Part shown: one piece after another, positions 18,401 to 29,800 of the stretch
How the letters are laid out: every line of letters begins with the position of its first letter
How positions within the stretch are numbered: the stretch's first letter is position 1
Assembly (NCBI GenBank): GCA_019095985.1
Contig: CM032661.1
Location: forward strand, 6,661,342-6,725,341
DNA length: 64,000 nucleotides
Origin: Streblospio benedicti
Taxonomy: Eukaryota > Annelida > Polychaeta > Spionida > Spionidae
Reading direction: 5' to 3'
Program-made: the position numbers and the translations under genes
Notes under the pieces: generated by a model
The model's database searches: none
What the model was told of the DNA's origin: nothing
What the model saw: the letters and a program-made list of their open reading frames with translations, nothing else

Positions 18401-21144
18401 GGAACACAATAAAAGCTATTTTCTCTGGATGATTTATTGAAAACCAATATCAAATGTTGTGAAATAGTTTGTAATTGAGTTTGATCTTAACATATTAGGG
18501 CATAATATTCACTGTTAAGAAATAGTCTCTTGAGAATAGTTCCATGCCCGATCTCCCGTATATATACGTTCAGAAAAAAATTGGGACGTCCGGTTGATGG
18601 GAATATTCGGATATTTGATATTCCGTTAAACGAGGTTGTACTGTACTTTAAATTTATCATCATAAAATATTTATAATGTATATAGTCAATTATCGGTAAA
18701 CGTTTGGCTGAAGGGGGATTTCTGTGTCACTTCTCTACTTCTCACTTGTGGCCATATTCCGAGTAGTCTCAATAGAAATCTATACCACAAATTACTCCTC
18801 TGTAAAGTAATGTGTGGTTATATTGTTAATTTTCTATCTGTCTGCGTTTTAGCACATTGATGTATGTGAAAAAGTTAATATGCTTATTGTAAGGATATCT
18901 ATATAGAGTGTACTAAAATATAAATAATGTAAAATAGTATAAATTGAAGTGAGGAAATTGTTATTAAAACTGAAAAGGAGCCTTTTGGCTTGAAACTTGT
19001 TTCAAGTAGAATAAAGTTTTTTTTCAATATTTGGATCGTTTTGATAAGGATTGCATGATAAGAGGAACAAATATATACATTAAATACCAGGTTCTAACTG
19101 TAGATGAATCTACAGTGACACATTATCCATGTTGTATCTTACCTCGTTTGAGGTCAGCGATCTTTCTGCGCAGTTGAACGTTCTCCTCCCTCAGATCAAG
19201 GTAATCCTCCTTCAGCTGGCCGAGTTGTTCATCTGTTGCAGGATTAAACCACCATATAAATGTTTTCTAGATATGGCAGGTTATAACGTGCCTTCAGCAA
19301 TTAATGCTTACCGGTAAAATTGTACACATTGTGGACGTGATTAATATTATAAATATATGACTTAATACGCCCTAGTATTTAAAAAAACAATATAAACATG
19401 CAAGTTTAATATTATAAAATTGTAGAGTGATTTCATGAACATTGTATTTGTGTTTATGGTATTGCAAGGATGTTTATGTATAGTGTACTAAAATATAAGT
19501 AACTAGCTGTCTACCCGGCGTTGCTCGGGTTGAAACAGATGAAATCCTGAACACATCAAAAGCTCCTCCAACCCCCACCCCCACCCCCATCCTTTCCCCT
19601 GCCCCACGTCCCTCACACCAGCTCCCGTCAGTATACATGTCTGTGACAGATTAAATACACCTCCATCACCTTCCTCCCATCGTCATTTGTCACAGCCATA
19701 TACACATTACATGTATATGGCAGTGATCGATCCCTCTAATATTCCTGCCCCCCAGCTACTGCTACCCCTGGTAAACACGTGCGGAGCAGAATAAATGTTC
19801 CACCACCCCCTACCCTTCCTTCCGCCGCCACCCCCTCTTCTCTCCCCAACCCTCTCTACCCCATCCTCATCGAAACAGGTCCAGAACTAATGCTTCTCGA
19901 TCACCCCCTTCCTGCTGCTGGTCTGGTTAAAACGGATGAGATCTGGAACAGATTAAATGCTCCTCCATTCCCCTACCTTCCTCACCAACTAACATATTAT
20001 ATACCCACCCTCCCCCACTATAATATGAAGACACACACCCTTTCCCCCAATCCCCAGCTCCCTCATGGTTGTCTGTAATCATGATAAGACTTCTCACACC
20101 CTATATAAAAATAAACTCACTTGTTTGCTATTTATCCCCAGTTTTCATGGTTGAACATGTTCACAATTGTTTAATTTTGAAATTTTGTTTGTTTTATTTA
20201 TTTTTTGTTTTTGACAAGGAACCTACATGGTTTGAAAACGTTAATAAAAATTTTAAAACATTTAAAAATTCAAAATTAAAGAATTGTGAACATATTCTCA
20301 CAAAAAAAAATTTGTTCTATTGGTAATTAAAATAATAGATAGGAAAAATGCTTTTACAAAAATAAATACATAATCGGAGAGAACCAATAAAATATAAATA
20401 TTTTGAAGGCCTAAAGTCAGTTAAATAGTGTACAGTTATAATGTGAACCCCTAAGATCATAAAAATAAATACAGTTTATCCTGTCTATAAAACACAATGG
20501 TTACATTTTACTGTCATTTTAGTTTATGATGGTAGATTGTCATTTTCAAGATTATTTAGCTTTCTAACGTCACTAGACTGTGAATTTCCTATCGTGAGCC
20601 CCATCATGACCATGCATATATAATGTTTGCCGTCATTTTAGTCTGCCATACAATATGATTTTTTAATTTTTATACTACATGGCAATGAAAGGAGGTTAAT
20701 TAGATGAGTATAGCATCTTCACAACAGCCGGCTGTCCGTATGTATGTTTACTAAAATAGTACATCAGTTTGTTGTTAAGTTACATCGTTACCCATCTGTG
20801 GCAGGGACGTGTGGAGCCTGTTGGCGTGAAACTTGTTTCAAGTAGAATAAAGTTTTTTCTTAAATATTTGGATAGTTTTGATAAGGATTGCATGGTAAGA
20901 AGAACAAACATATATCTTTAATATGAGGTTCTAACTTGTTCTTTAGTATTTAAAACCTGGATAGATGAATCTACTTAGTAACACATTATCCATGTTGTAT
21001 CTTACCTCGTTTGACGTTCTCATCCCTCAGCTGACCTAGCTCATCCACCAACCCGCGAACTACATCTTTTATGCTATCCTCTTCCAATGACACTGCACAA
21101 CGAAGTGCACAGCTCACAAACACGAAAATCACCGCTCTCAGCAT
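15491..21144 (-). CDS. Secreted coiled-coil plus C1q-domain protein (C1qDC)
   Basis: There are six minus-strand exons: 21144-21006, 19232-19143, 17909-17846, 17486-17386, 17021-16943 and 15640-15491. The product is about 207 residues. It has a signal peptide (MLRAVIFVFVSCALRCAVS), then a heptad coiled coil (ELGQLRDENVKR, EENVQLRRKIADLKR), then one C1q domain. The domain shows TTIFFSATLDSG, FPSVLANGGNAFNAADSVFT, TGHYLFSM, INCESGNKVYINCGTTNCRM and the terminal NFSGFFVGE. C1qDC proteins are secreted, trimeric pattern-recognition lectins, much expanded in molluscs. Exons 1 and 2 end alike (CAAACGAG|GTAAGATACAAC) and their flanks are duplicated. All junctions agree in phase except exon 3 to exon 4. 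There the only good donor (ACA|GTAAGT) leaves phase 2 while exon 4 needs phase 0, so a small indel or unusual splice is likely. Confidence 0.9.
15676..15828. mobile_element. Short palindromic MITE (GGCAGATCCAGG family), copy 2
   Basis: It starts CAGGCAGATCAAG and ends CTGGATCTGCCTATG, with the same GATTTCATG core as the copy at 10063. It is in the last intron of the C1q gene. Confidence 0.65.
16161..16912. mobile_element. Inverted-repeat element packed with GCGTA/TACGC motifs
   Basis: A ~750-base element with left end AAGGCCGCGTCCTACTAG and right end CCAGTGGGACGCGGCTTT, which mirror each other. It is flanked by CTT on both sides, a 3-base target duplication. The interior holds around twenty GCGTA or TACGC words (for example GACGTATGGTTGACGTAC and GGCGTAGGGTTGGCGTAG). 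This composition is foreign to its AT-rich surroundings. No frame encodes a transposase. It lies in the C1q intron between exons 5 and 6. Confidence 0.65.
18955..19143. repeat. Intron-exon duplication in the C1q gene, downstream copy
   Basis: GCTTGAAACTTGTTTCAAGT, then ATAAAGTTTTTTTTCAATAT, TTTGATAAGGATTGCATG and ACACATTATCCATGTTGTAT lead directly into the donor end of C1q exon 2. The same ordered blocks occur at 20810-21005, leading into the donor end of exon 1. The duplicated unit therefore carried the 3' part of a coiled-coil exon plus about 190 bases of intron. Confidence 0.75.
19502..20075. repeat. C-rich degenerate tandem repeat after a GGCGTTGCTCGGGT motif
   Basis: The stretch opens TAGCTGTCTACCCGGCGTTG, a motif seen in invertebrate interspersed repeats. 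It then runs through several ~130-base imperfect units of the type GATCTGGAACAGATTAAATG followed by CTCCTCCA and CCCC-rich text. It lies in intron 1 of the C1q gene. The open frame across it (19779-20078) reflects the low-complexity composition and is not a gene. Confidence 0.6.
20810..21005. repeat. Intron-exon duplication in the C1q gene, upstream copy
   Basis: Partner of 18955-19143. It shows the ordered blocks GCGTGAAACTTGTTTCAAGT, AGAATAAAGTTTTTTCTTAA and TTTGATAAGGATTGCATGGT, and ends at the donor of C1q exon 1 in TTATCCATGTTGTATCTTAC. Confidence 0.75.
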
Positions 21145-22997
21145 GGCTCACGTTGGCAAACTGTTTGTCAACCGTACGTGTTTCTAGCACACTTTATGTA
21201 CCATACACCAGCTGTTGGCCTTTCATGACATCGTCATTATTCAGATAACCTTTTATCTTGACACTATTCCTGTCCATGCCCACGTGTCCTCAATTATACT
21301 ATTAACTATTGTACTACTTTTGCGTGAGAACTATTCCATCTGTATTCTCTGTGTGTCAGTGTGTGTGTGTGTGTGTGTGTGTGGGGGGTCAAGATGAAAA
21401 TGAAAATCTGAATAAAAATAAAAATGGGTCTGTAATATTTAATTTTTGGATTATATTTGTGAGCAAAATTAGCAAGGAAATGATTACTGGAATATGAATA
21501 TGTTCCATACGCTGTAGTAGTATAGTATGTATAATACTTTATAAAGATAGAACTACATATCAATGGTATAGTTATAGGAGCATAGTTTGACTCAACAGAA
21601 AGATATCTTGCCATAATTATGCGTAGAAAACGACTTGTGATATAGCTTCCAGACAGTAACGACATAATATTCTACATAAAGATCGTTCAGAAGAACTGAG
21701 GTTCCCAATAACAATGCGTGCTATTCGCCAGCACAATTCAGTCACTTTATAATTAGAAACCTGTATCGGTATCACTGCGCCTGTCACGGCCCCGAGCGCG
21801 TGATCACAGATAGTGTGCGCTGGTACCGCGTGGCGCGCGTGAAGGCCGTCTGCCTGATAACACACCGACAGCAGCGCTCACTCGCACACATCCGCTTACT
21901 CACCACCCCGTGTTAGACTAAAAAATATAACCGACGTAAATTGTGATCTGCTAGAATTTTCGTTAACGTGAAGTTGTCACCTTACAGCCAACAATAGTCC
22001 TGCTGCCCAGACAGTTGACCAGGGTAGAAGCTGTAATCACACTCATGAATCGTCGTAGAATTCTCTGACGTAGAAAAAAACAACTAAAACCAATAGAACG
22101 AGCTTGAAGAGTAGATGCACCTATAGCATTCCATGTATCATGCATCCAGATACGTAGAAGACAAGTGACCTAGAAAAAGGATCCACATTAACTTGCACCG
22201 CTGTACTGCCCGTCGAAAATGTTGGAAGGGTCCAGATCCCATGTCTTAATTTGCCGTTATTTGATTGGTCACAATGAATTTACGTCTTTGCAGTCTAACA
22301 ACCCGGACACTCACACGCAAAATGTAGTGTACATCATTAACTTTGCACCGAGCAATTTTCGTGCCCCCGGTGTTTCAAAAATGAGACTACTGTCTCGAAA
22401 TTAGAAAGTTGACCCTTTTTGATAAGAATGTCTTAATTTGAATATATGATCGCCATCTGGATAGAACGTTAACAGCAATGAATATTTCTAGTACATTTAG
22501 TGAGCGTGATGGACGGTGACATCAGTTAAGTTACATCAATTGTACATGTATTGGGTAGAATGATTCCTTAAAAACATTGTATATATGGTATTTGATAAAT
22601 AAAACATTGAAATGCCTTACATCGCGCGATTGTGCATCAAACCATATGTACACAAACATGAAAAAAACAAAACCCCCCGTTAAAATGGGTTACCACTGAA
22701 CAGATGATCGTTTACCAAAATATATGAAATCTAACAAATTCACCGCCAATTCTGTAGAGGATTAAACAAGGAAGTATGTTTGTGTCCGTCCCTTCTTACA
22801 CCAATACACGTTCTACAAATGTGTCACGTGATTGAGACTGAATGAACCTGTGGAATCACTGTTCAGTACTAGATCTACACAATATTCTTTTTTTTGTTTT
22901 GCTTCGTTTGTATGAATACTCTGCAGTCGGTGGTCTTGAAATAATTGGTGGTTCTACTGTATTTGATCGTACATGGAGGCGACGTCTGGTTTCCTAC
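21145..22997. other. Intergenic: C1q upstream region
   Basis: Upstream of the C1q start. It holds a GT microsatellite (21353-21385) and a GC-richer patch at about 21770-21900 (GGCCCCGAGCGCGTG and nearby CG dinucleotides) that could be a promoter or an untranslated exon. I find no coding exon. Confidence 0.4.
21353..21385. repeat. (GT)n microsatellite
   Basis: About thirteen GT units followed by GGGGGG. Confidence 0.9.
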
Positions 22998-23196
22998 CGG
23001 TGGGCAGTGGGTAGGGGACGCTGGTCACGGCATAGCCTTTTATCCGAGAGCACGGGCTCGTGCGGCGTGGCGGCCACCACGTGTCGGGAGCTGTTGAGGC
23101 TGCTCTTGAAGTCCCACAAAGGGGGCGCAGCGGGCACAGCACCAGTGTGTCAGAGTCAAAGTACAGCAGCCAGTCGAGCTCGGCGGGAAGCAGCTT
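22998..23196 (-). CDS. GT8 glycosyltransferase exon (glucoside xylosyltransferase-like), frame-shifted
   Basis: A minus-strand exon runs from a CTGCAG acceptor to a CCACCG|GTAGGA donor. It starts KLLPAELDWLLYFDSDTLVL. This fits the GXYLT1/2 segment with the DxD metal-binding motif (here DSD) that holds UDP-xylose in the Golgi lumen. Further on, in a neighbouring frame, it reads PLWDFKSSLNSSRHVVAATP. Back in the first frame it reads RIKGYAVTSVPYPLPTG, which corresponds to RIGWYNRFARHPYYGKTG of GXYLT. Two frame changes are thus needed within one exon, so it is either a decaying copy or poor consensus sequence. No other exon of the gene is in the window. Confidence 0.65.
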
Positions 23197-24001
23197 CTGC
23201 AGGCGACAAACGTGCTTACTTGTTCAGTCTCATTTATGGAGAAGAAAATTAATCACCAGAATGTGTGGTAGTTTAGCGTGGTGTTGGTTTATTCGAGAAC
23301 CATAACCACTGGTACTGACTACCAATACATATATAATAGAACATTTTTACTAAACTGTATACCCTTTCACTGTATATTCAAAATCTTAGATCTCCACAAT
23401 GTTTATTTACCCTAATACATTATGTTTGTTTATATATAGTAGATATAGTCCTTGGTTTTACAATTATTAGATTCTTAATCCCTACTTCATTTAAATTGGG
23501 GTATCATTCTTCACGAAACTAGTTCACCATTAATTATGATTCCTATAATGCATGTAACAGAGATAATACATCCCAGCAAAATTCCAAGCTTACATGAAGG
23601 TATAGTCCGGTCTCCAGCGCAGGGCCTATAACAGCATACTTTTTATAGGTATATAGAATAAAATTACCAATCCGGTCAAAAATGTGTGGATTGCAGGAAG
23701 CAATATCTCCTCCGTGACGGATTTTTTTGACAATTTTTATTATATTTTGGCGGCCATCTTGTAATATCTTAAAATTCAAAAACTGTTTTTTGAGTTTAGG
23801 TAGTACCATGTTCTTCATTGTCCATTGAAATATGAAGTTAGAACCCAAAATCATCATGTACTTAAGTGAAATAATAAGGAAATTATGAGGTTCTGTAGGG
23901 TTTCCAAATTTCCATGAATATTGGCGGCCATCTTGAATTTCCCAAAAATGACCGGATGCAACATGTCTACCCCTCGCTGAAATGAAGAGATAGATGGTCC
24001 C
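23197..24001. other. Gene-free stretch with repeated GGCGGCCATCTTG
   Basis: GGCGGCCATCTTG occurs twice (about 23748 and 23921) in similar surroundings. This suggests a repeat, perhaps the 3' region of the LINE that follows. No supportable exon. Confidence 0.4.
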
Positions 24002-24480
24002 CTAACATAATCTGAAGAGAAAACCGTGGGACCTTTTTGGACACACATTTGCTCCCTGTCTAACACCATTCTTAACAGTAAAGGCATTTGACAAAGTGCT
24101 ACCCCACCTGACATAAAAAAGTTGTGTGGAAAACCATGTGATTAAATATGCACCATAATATGTGGAATGTTGCGAAGAAGAAGTTTTTGAAAAAAGTTTC
24201 CAGTGATTCACTTTATCAAAGGCCTTACTGGCATCCAAAAACAAATGTAAACAGCACCATTCATAGGTCTATAGTAGTCAACAACATGTTTCACTGTATA
24301 TATGCACATATCAGTTGAATGCTTTTGCTTAAATCCAAACTGATTATAAAAAATAAATCATTGTATCTCTTAAGGAAAATCAATTCCATATTTTTTGAGA
24401 CAACACAGATAGCTAATCGTGTATAGGTCTACGGACCAATGGAGAGCCTTCCCCCATGCAATCAAATGGAGAAATAGCTT
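24002..24480 (-). mobile_element. LINE reverse-transcriptase fragment (CR1/Jockey-like)
   Basis: The minus strand reads NQFGFKQKHSTDMCIYTVKH, VDYYRPMNGAVYICF, FLDASKAFDKVNHWKLF and WFSTQLFYVRWGSTLSNAFT followed by VKNGVRQG. These are the ordered reverse-transcriptase blocks of a non-LTR element (FLD is the catalytic-aspartate block, VRQG the next palm motif). One frame change separates the first two blocks from the rest. The catalytic (F/Y)xDD block is not seen and the copy runs into the assembly gap upstream. It is a fragment. Confidence 0.75.
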
Positions 24481-24535
24481 TTGGCTCATGCTTCAAATCT
24501 CTGTTGGAAACCTACAGGCTATGACGTGACTAGTA

Positions 24536-24635
24536 NNNNNNNNNNNNNNNNNNNNNNNNNNNNNNNNNNNNNNNNNNNNNNNNNNNNNNNNNNNNNNNNN
24601 NNNNNNNNNNNNNNNNNNNNNNNNNNNNNNNNNNN
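24536..24635. other. Assembly gap (100 N)
   Basis: Exactly 100 Ns, the usual placeholder for a gap of unknown size. Confidence 1.
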
Positions 24636-24970
24636 ACTTGCATGTTAAAATTTTATGTCGATGATTAGGTCATTTGCATCTCGTTTACACAATATAACTC
24701 ACAGGATGCTATACATATGCTGTCATTATAATCCATGTGTCTGGAATACAGCTTATTTTTAAATATGGCGCAAAATGAGGAATTGTCTTTTATTCAAATA
24801 TCATAATAGAATCACGCCATTTTGGATTACATGAAATCATTTACCAATGATGACGTCATTCAGATTAGATTCTTTTAAAATTTAAAAGCATGAACCTCAT
24901 TGCAATACTAGTTGATGTATATCAGTTTCAAATGTTTTTTTATGGGGCTATGAACCAGGGTAGATTTTCA
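24636..24970. other. Gene-free stretch between gap and retro-insertion
   Basis: AT-rich, no supportable features. Confidence 0.4.
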
Positions 24971-26584
24971 GATGGTGTACTTTTTTATTTATTTATTTTT
25001 TTTTGAAAATATTTCGATTTATTGAAAATTCCTTACATATACAAATCATTTTAGTGTGTTCTTGTGTATCACACAATACATTCTAGAATAAACAATCCAT
25101 ATTCTTGATAAATGATTATAGACAAACAAACAAATCAGTAAACTACCAATGATACAAAGCTAAACACACAACTGGCCAAATCTTCGGGAGAGATAACATG
25201 ATAAGGGAATTCACAAAACTACGGAGTAAAGTACGTAAACTATGCATTTATGCAAATCAATCATACTGCTTTAGTACTGACTGGTCTGACCAACAACCCA
25301 AGTAAGAATGATATTTCAAACTTATTTATAAAAATATTTCCAAAGGATTTGAAAAATGTTAAAAATTGTTTAATACATAGACAAAAATCTTCCACATTAT
25401 CTATATTTATGGATCATTTCTTTACGTTTACTGCATTCTTGATTATGTACGACAGTTGTTAATTTGATAAAGCAATTCTAACTACTGCTGGCCCATGCAA
25501 ACCATTGCATAGTCAAGTGATGGGAGCTTACTCTGATTTCCGACCATAACAACAGATCGATCAAAAGTATACGCTAAGCATATAGATTCTGCCCTTCAAG
25601 AGTACATACAATCTTTTTCAAATCAAGGTAAAACAATCAAGTCTATTGGATTCTAAGGGAGGATAAAATTATTAATCCAACGTTTATTATCATAAAGAAC
25701 TTACATAATTGAGCCACCACACATTTTAAAAGATTCTTTTGTAAATATATCATCAAAACTGGCATATTCAATTACTGTGACAATGTAACGCATACATGAA
25801 TGGGCAAATTAGATAAGCATACATCAAATAAAATAGCATCTATTACAATGCATCACATCTTAAGCGCCTTTCACATCACAAATAACGGAAAATTAATAAA
25901 AAACTATGTTCATCAGATTGATTTGTATTTCATATTGATTTACAGCTATCTAAACGGGTTCAAACCAAAGATGGATTAACGCAATACCAACACGCATGCA
26001 AAGTTTTAAACTTTTCAAGCAACCCCAACAAAAAAAGGGAAAATTTGCTATGCTGATTATTCTAATCATGGACACTTGTGGTAAGTTAAAACATAAAGCT
26101 CATGGTTTCCGCAATGATAGAAAACTCCGAGTCCAAAAGACAAGTGCCCATGATTCTAGAAAAGATGTTTTCACATTTTTTGGTATTCACACCGTTCATT
26201 ATTGCACTTCAATGATCACGTAATTTAATGTGACAAGACGTCCAATTTACGATCCGACATCCTTTTCACAAAGTTCGCCACACACCAAATATGTACCAGC
26301 GTTACACTGTTTCATTATAACATATCAAAATTATATCCCATTGTACATGGACCAACTTAGACCGTGTTCCTTTAGCCCTCTTGAATCCTCCAACACACGA
26401 AATAAAGATCCCGTCACTAGTACAAATTTTACACTCTGCCGCCCCATGAAAATGTATCGAGTTGATATAGCATCACAAAATCCAGGGATCTCAGTCGCTC
26501 TCTCAGGCTTACAGTTACGCTTGCCAAATACATCTTAAAAGAAAACTGAGAGAACTAAAAGTGAAAACGCCTGATGGTGTACTT
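24971..26584 (-). mobile_element. 1.6 kb retro-insertion with 12-base target duplication
   Basis: GATGGTGTACTT occurs at 24971-24982 and again at 26573-26584, exactly bounding a 1.59 kb insert. The insert begins with a T-rich tract (TTTATTTATTTATTTTTTTTT), i.e. an A-rich tail on the minus strand. A poly(A) tail plus a 12-base target duplication is the mark of LINE-driven insertion. I find no reverse transcriptase or endonuclease block inside, so it is either an eroded LINE or a non-autonomous element. The uninterrupted site would read CAGATGGTGTACTTGTTC. Confidence 0.7.
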
Positions 26585-26736
26585 GTTCTAGGATGAAAGG
26601 GAACATTGTGCTATGAATATCAAAATGCATTGTTTTCATAAAATTACAATGTATGATAAAATCATGAAATATACAATTATATTGACCAAAAAGTTGAACA
26701 TAAACGTCAGCAGCAATTTATCTTAGTATTTACAAG

Positions 26737-26742
26737 TTTATT
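26737..26742 (-). promoter_or_regulatory. Poly(A) signal of the CAP-SEA gene
   Basis: AATAAA on the minus strand, about 110 bases past the stop codon at 26851. Confidence 0.5.
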
Positions 26743-26850
26743 ACAGCCAGAACTAAAATAATTCAATGTCACTATTTTGCATAAAATCCTTGTGTCTGGG
26801 AACTACGACCCGGTGACTGTGTGCTCCGTGAGGCTTGCGGCGACGGGGTC

Positions 26851-29800
26851 CTAGGGCTGGCGGGCGGGGCTGTTGGCGGCGCCAGCGGCGTCCTTGGGGT
26901 GGCGGCGGTAGACCACGTAGACCAGGACGCCGCCGGCCGCCAGCAGCAGCAGAGCGACGACGCCCACAGCAACCGCAGCCACAGCCAGCAGAGACACCGT
27001 GTCGTCACCTACAGCAAAAGGCAGACAGGCGAGTCATTCTGCGTCGCTAGAGACCCGAACCTCAAACAAGTCGCAACAAAAGCTTTGTTCGGGGAATATT
27101 GAACAGTTGTAAGCATGACATACCAGAAACTACAGCGTTAAAGTCTTCCAATGTCTCGCCAGGAAAGAGTTTGCTTTTACTTCCTGACAAAGCTTCGGTC
27201 ATTGTGGTCAACAGGGCAGCGGGTGATGAGTCGGTAGCGGGCCAAACCTCAAAGTCCACTATCACACTTCCTTTCCTAGATGAAGAAAAAATCATATTGA
27301 AATATTATTTATGTAAGTAGGGGAAGAGCAGGACAAAGACTGATCAATTGACACCCTGCGGTGTGATTACATTACCCTTAACCACACCTGTCAGGCACGA
27401 AGCTTGAAAAGAACCGGTCATGCGTGCAATTGGGGCTAGGTATGGGATTCCTTTGAAATATCAACCTTAAACCGTATAGATTTTTTTACCATATACAAAC
27501 GACATGTTCTTTTAATGAGACCCCATCTTACGCCTCCCGCACAAGTGGTTTACATTAAATACCTTGGATTATATGGCGTCGACACTGTTGACTACAGGCC
27601 GTTTCAAATGTATAATATTGGCATATTATGTATTGCATATGCGCATGATGATACAAATATTGCAACATTCTATAGAATCTACGGAAACACGAGAACCATA
27701 CGATGTCTGCTTGACGGGCATGTAACTGGTTGACCATTAATTGGCATCAATTTCTGATCTTTAGGCTTTCCTGCTTTTTCTGCTGAATAGGCCGACCCCA
27801 ATTTTGATGGTGGTGTCGCAGTAATATTTACACAGAATTTTCCTTCTTGAAAGTGTTGTATTACCAAACAAGAAAGAGGCGGTGTGTTACAGCAGAGTAT
27901 CTAATGCATGACTATCCTATTCTCTTTTTTTTTATTGATTTGTAACTTGTGCAACCCATTTTTCCTCATGCCGGAAAGACTCAAAAACGCACCCATATCG
28001 ATATCGAAATATATGGTTCCATACTTAATCTCCAATGATGAAACTTCATAAGAATGAAATATCGCTGTGTGGTGGTAACTAAGCATGATGATATCGTTTG
28101 TGTGAGTCATAATTGGTCTAACCAAAGTAAAGTGTGTTCTGCAAGCAGTCTTCTTATTTATAAATTAATGGTAAAATAACATCCACCTGCATGATATTGA
28201 CTTGTAACAATCAAGTTTACCTGAAGGCTGTCACCTTGCACCCTCCAGCATCAGGTAGTTCCTCGGTAATCTGTGGCAATGAAAGCGCTGAATGAATGAT
28301 TATTTATTCAAAGCAGGCAGAGAAACTAATTTGTATGTAGCAAATATTAACCAATTAATGAAAATAGTGTGTAGCATTTATATTTGAATACGATGTTTGA
28401 CTCTTATTGGCTTGGGTAAAATGAAAAGAATGCAATTGCTATGTGACTTACTGCATTACAAAATGAATTAGATTCTTTCTTGAAAGCAGACGACTGAGTA
28501 TCAGAAAGATCATCGCTCCAGGCCTTTGTTGTAAACTTTATGCTGCCTTTCACCTTAGGCTTGTCTGCCGCAATGTCTGCCAATAAGAAAAATCAAAGTA
28601 CTGGTAGTAATGAAGCCAGGCTTAAATAGAAGAAGTTGATTTGTCCCTTGTTACGTTATAATAAGATAATACATAGCATTAGCACTAGCAGCATACAAGG
28701 CTTATACAGTGAGACCTACAATAAATGATTCTTTCCTTTCTACTAGAATGTTTACATATATAAGTCTCTTATATATGTAAACATTCTAGTAGAAAAGAAA
28801 GAATCATTTATTGTAGGTCTCACTGCATAAGCCTTGTATGATGCAAGTGCTCATGATATATAGTGTCATAAAGAAACTGTTCTTGTTTGTAATATGAGAA
28901 GGTTGATATTACTAAATAAAGTCTAAGTCACCAGTGTTTGTTTTCTCTCCTGCAGGTCCCACAGTGGCAGCAGCAGCCTCGTCCTGCTCGCAGTACGGCA
29001 TGGGGCTCTTGTTGGTGCATTCGCACAAACAGCTCTCGGGGTCTCTCTTGGCATCGCCGGCGCACCGGGGCGCCTGGTCGCATTGATCCGCGCCTTGCAC
29101 GCACAGCTTCTTGTCGCATTTACTGCAACACGATATAAACCAGTGTGAACAAATTTATAGGGTAGCGTGCGCCGCGGGCCACGTCGCAGACCGTGCTGCG
29201 TTGCGCACCTTCGTCGCGCTGGCACGAGTTCGCTCCCGCGGAGCAGACCCGCCTCGTCACAGCCGGGGCTTGTCACCAACCCCGCGTACTTCTCGTTGTT
29301 GTGTTGTTGAAGAGACCTCGTTCACTACTACGATGCAACAGTAGCTTCCACTTTTCTATGGCCATGATGGTCCCACCAGGTTTCACGAAGGGCCCTGTCT
29401 ACACAAGGGACTTCGCACTGATGCGGACACGTACCACGTTAATAAGCGAAGAATACCGCCACACGCACGAGTGTGAGGTGATGCGACTGTGGGCTAGGCC
29501 CCGTGAAGATGGTAGAAAAAGGTGGTGCATCAAATCCACAATGAGGTTAGTCTGTCCCACTAAAACAGAGATCACGCTACATTGAACAGATTCATTGAAT
29601 TTCTAATTGTACAATAATTTACTGTTTTTACAAGAAGTCTAAACTGAATAATCCGGTCTAAACTTATATAATTCTTTGTTGTTGATGGTCCCTTAATAAT
29701 TTATTCATCAATGATATTAATTCCTAGAACATACAAAACAACATTAGCATTAAGGGGACTATGAACTCTTTTCTTAGGATTTTATTAAACTTTGATTTTC

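Noticed and set aside
19779-20078. Pro/Leu-rich open frame of 99 codons
   Set aside because: It lies within the C-rich degenerate tandem repeat of C1q intron 1 and reflects its composition. There is no splice or domain support.
28923-29279. Arg/Cys-rich minus-strand frame of 118 codons
   Set aside because: It is the shadow of CAP-SEA exon 6 in a wrong frame. The phase-compatible frame gives the CRISP-hinge continuation.
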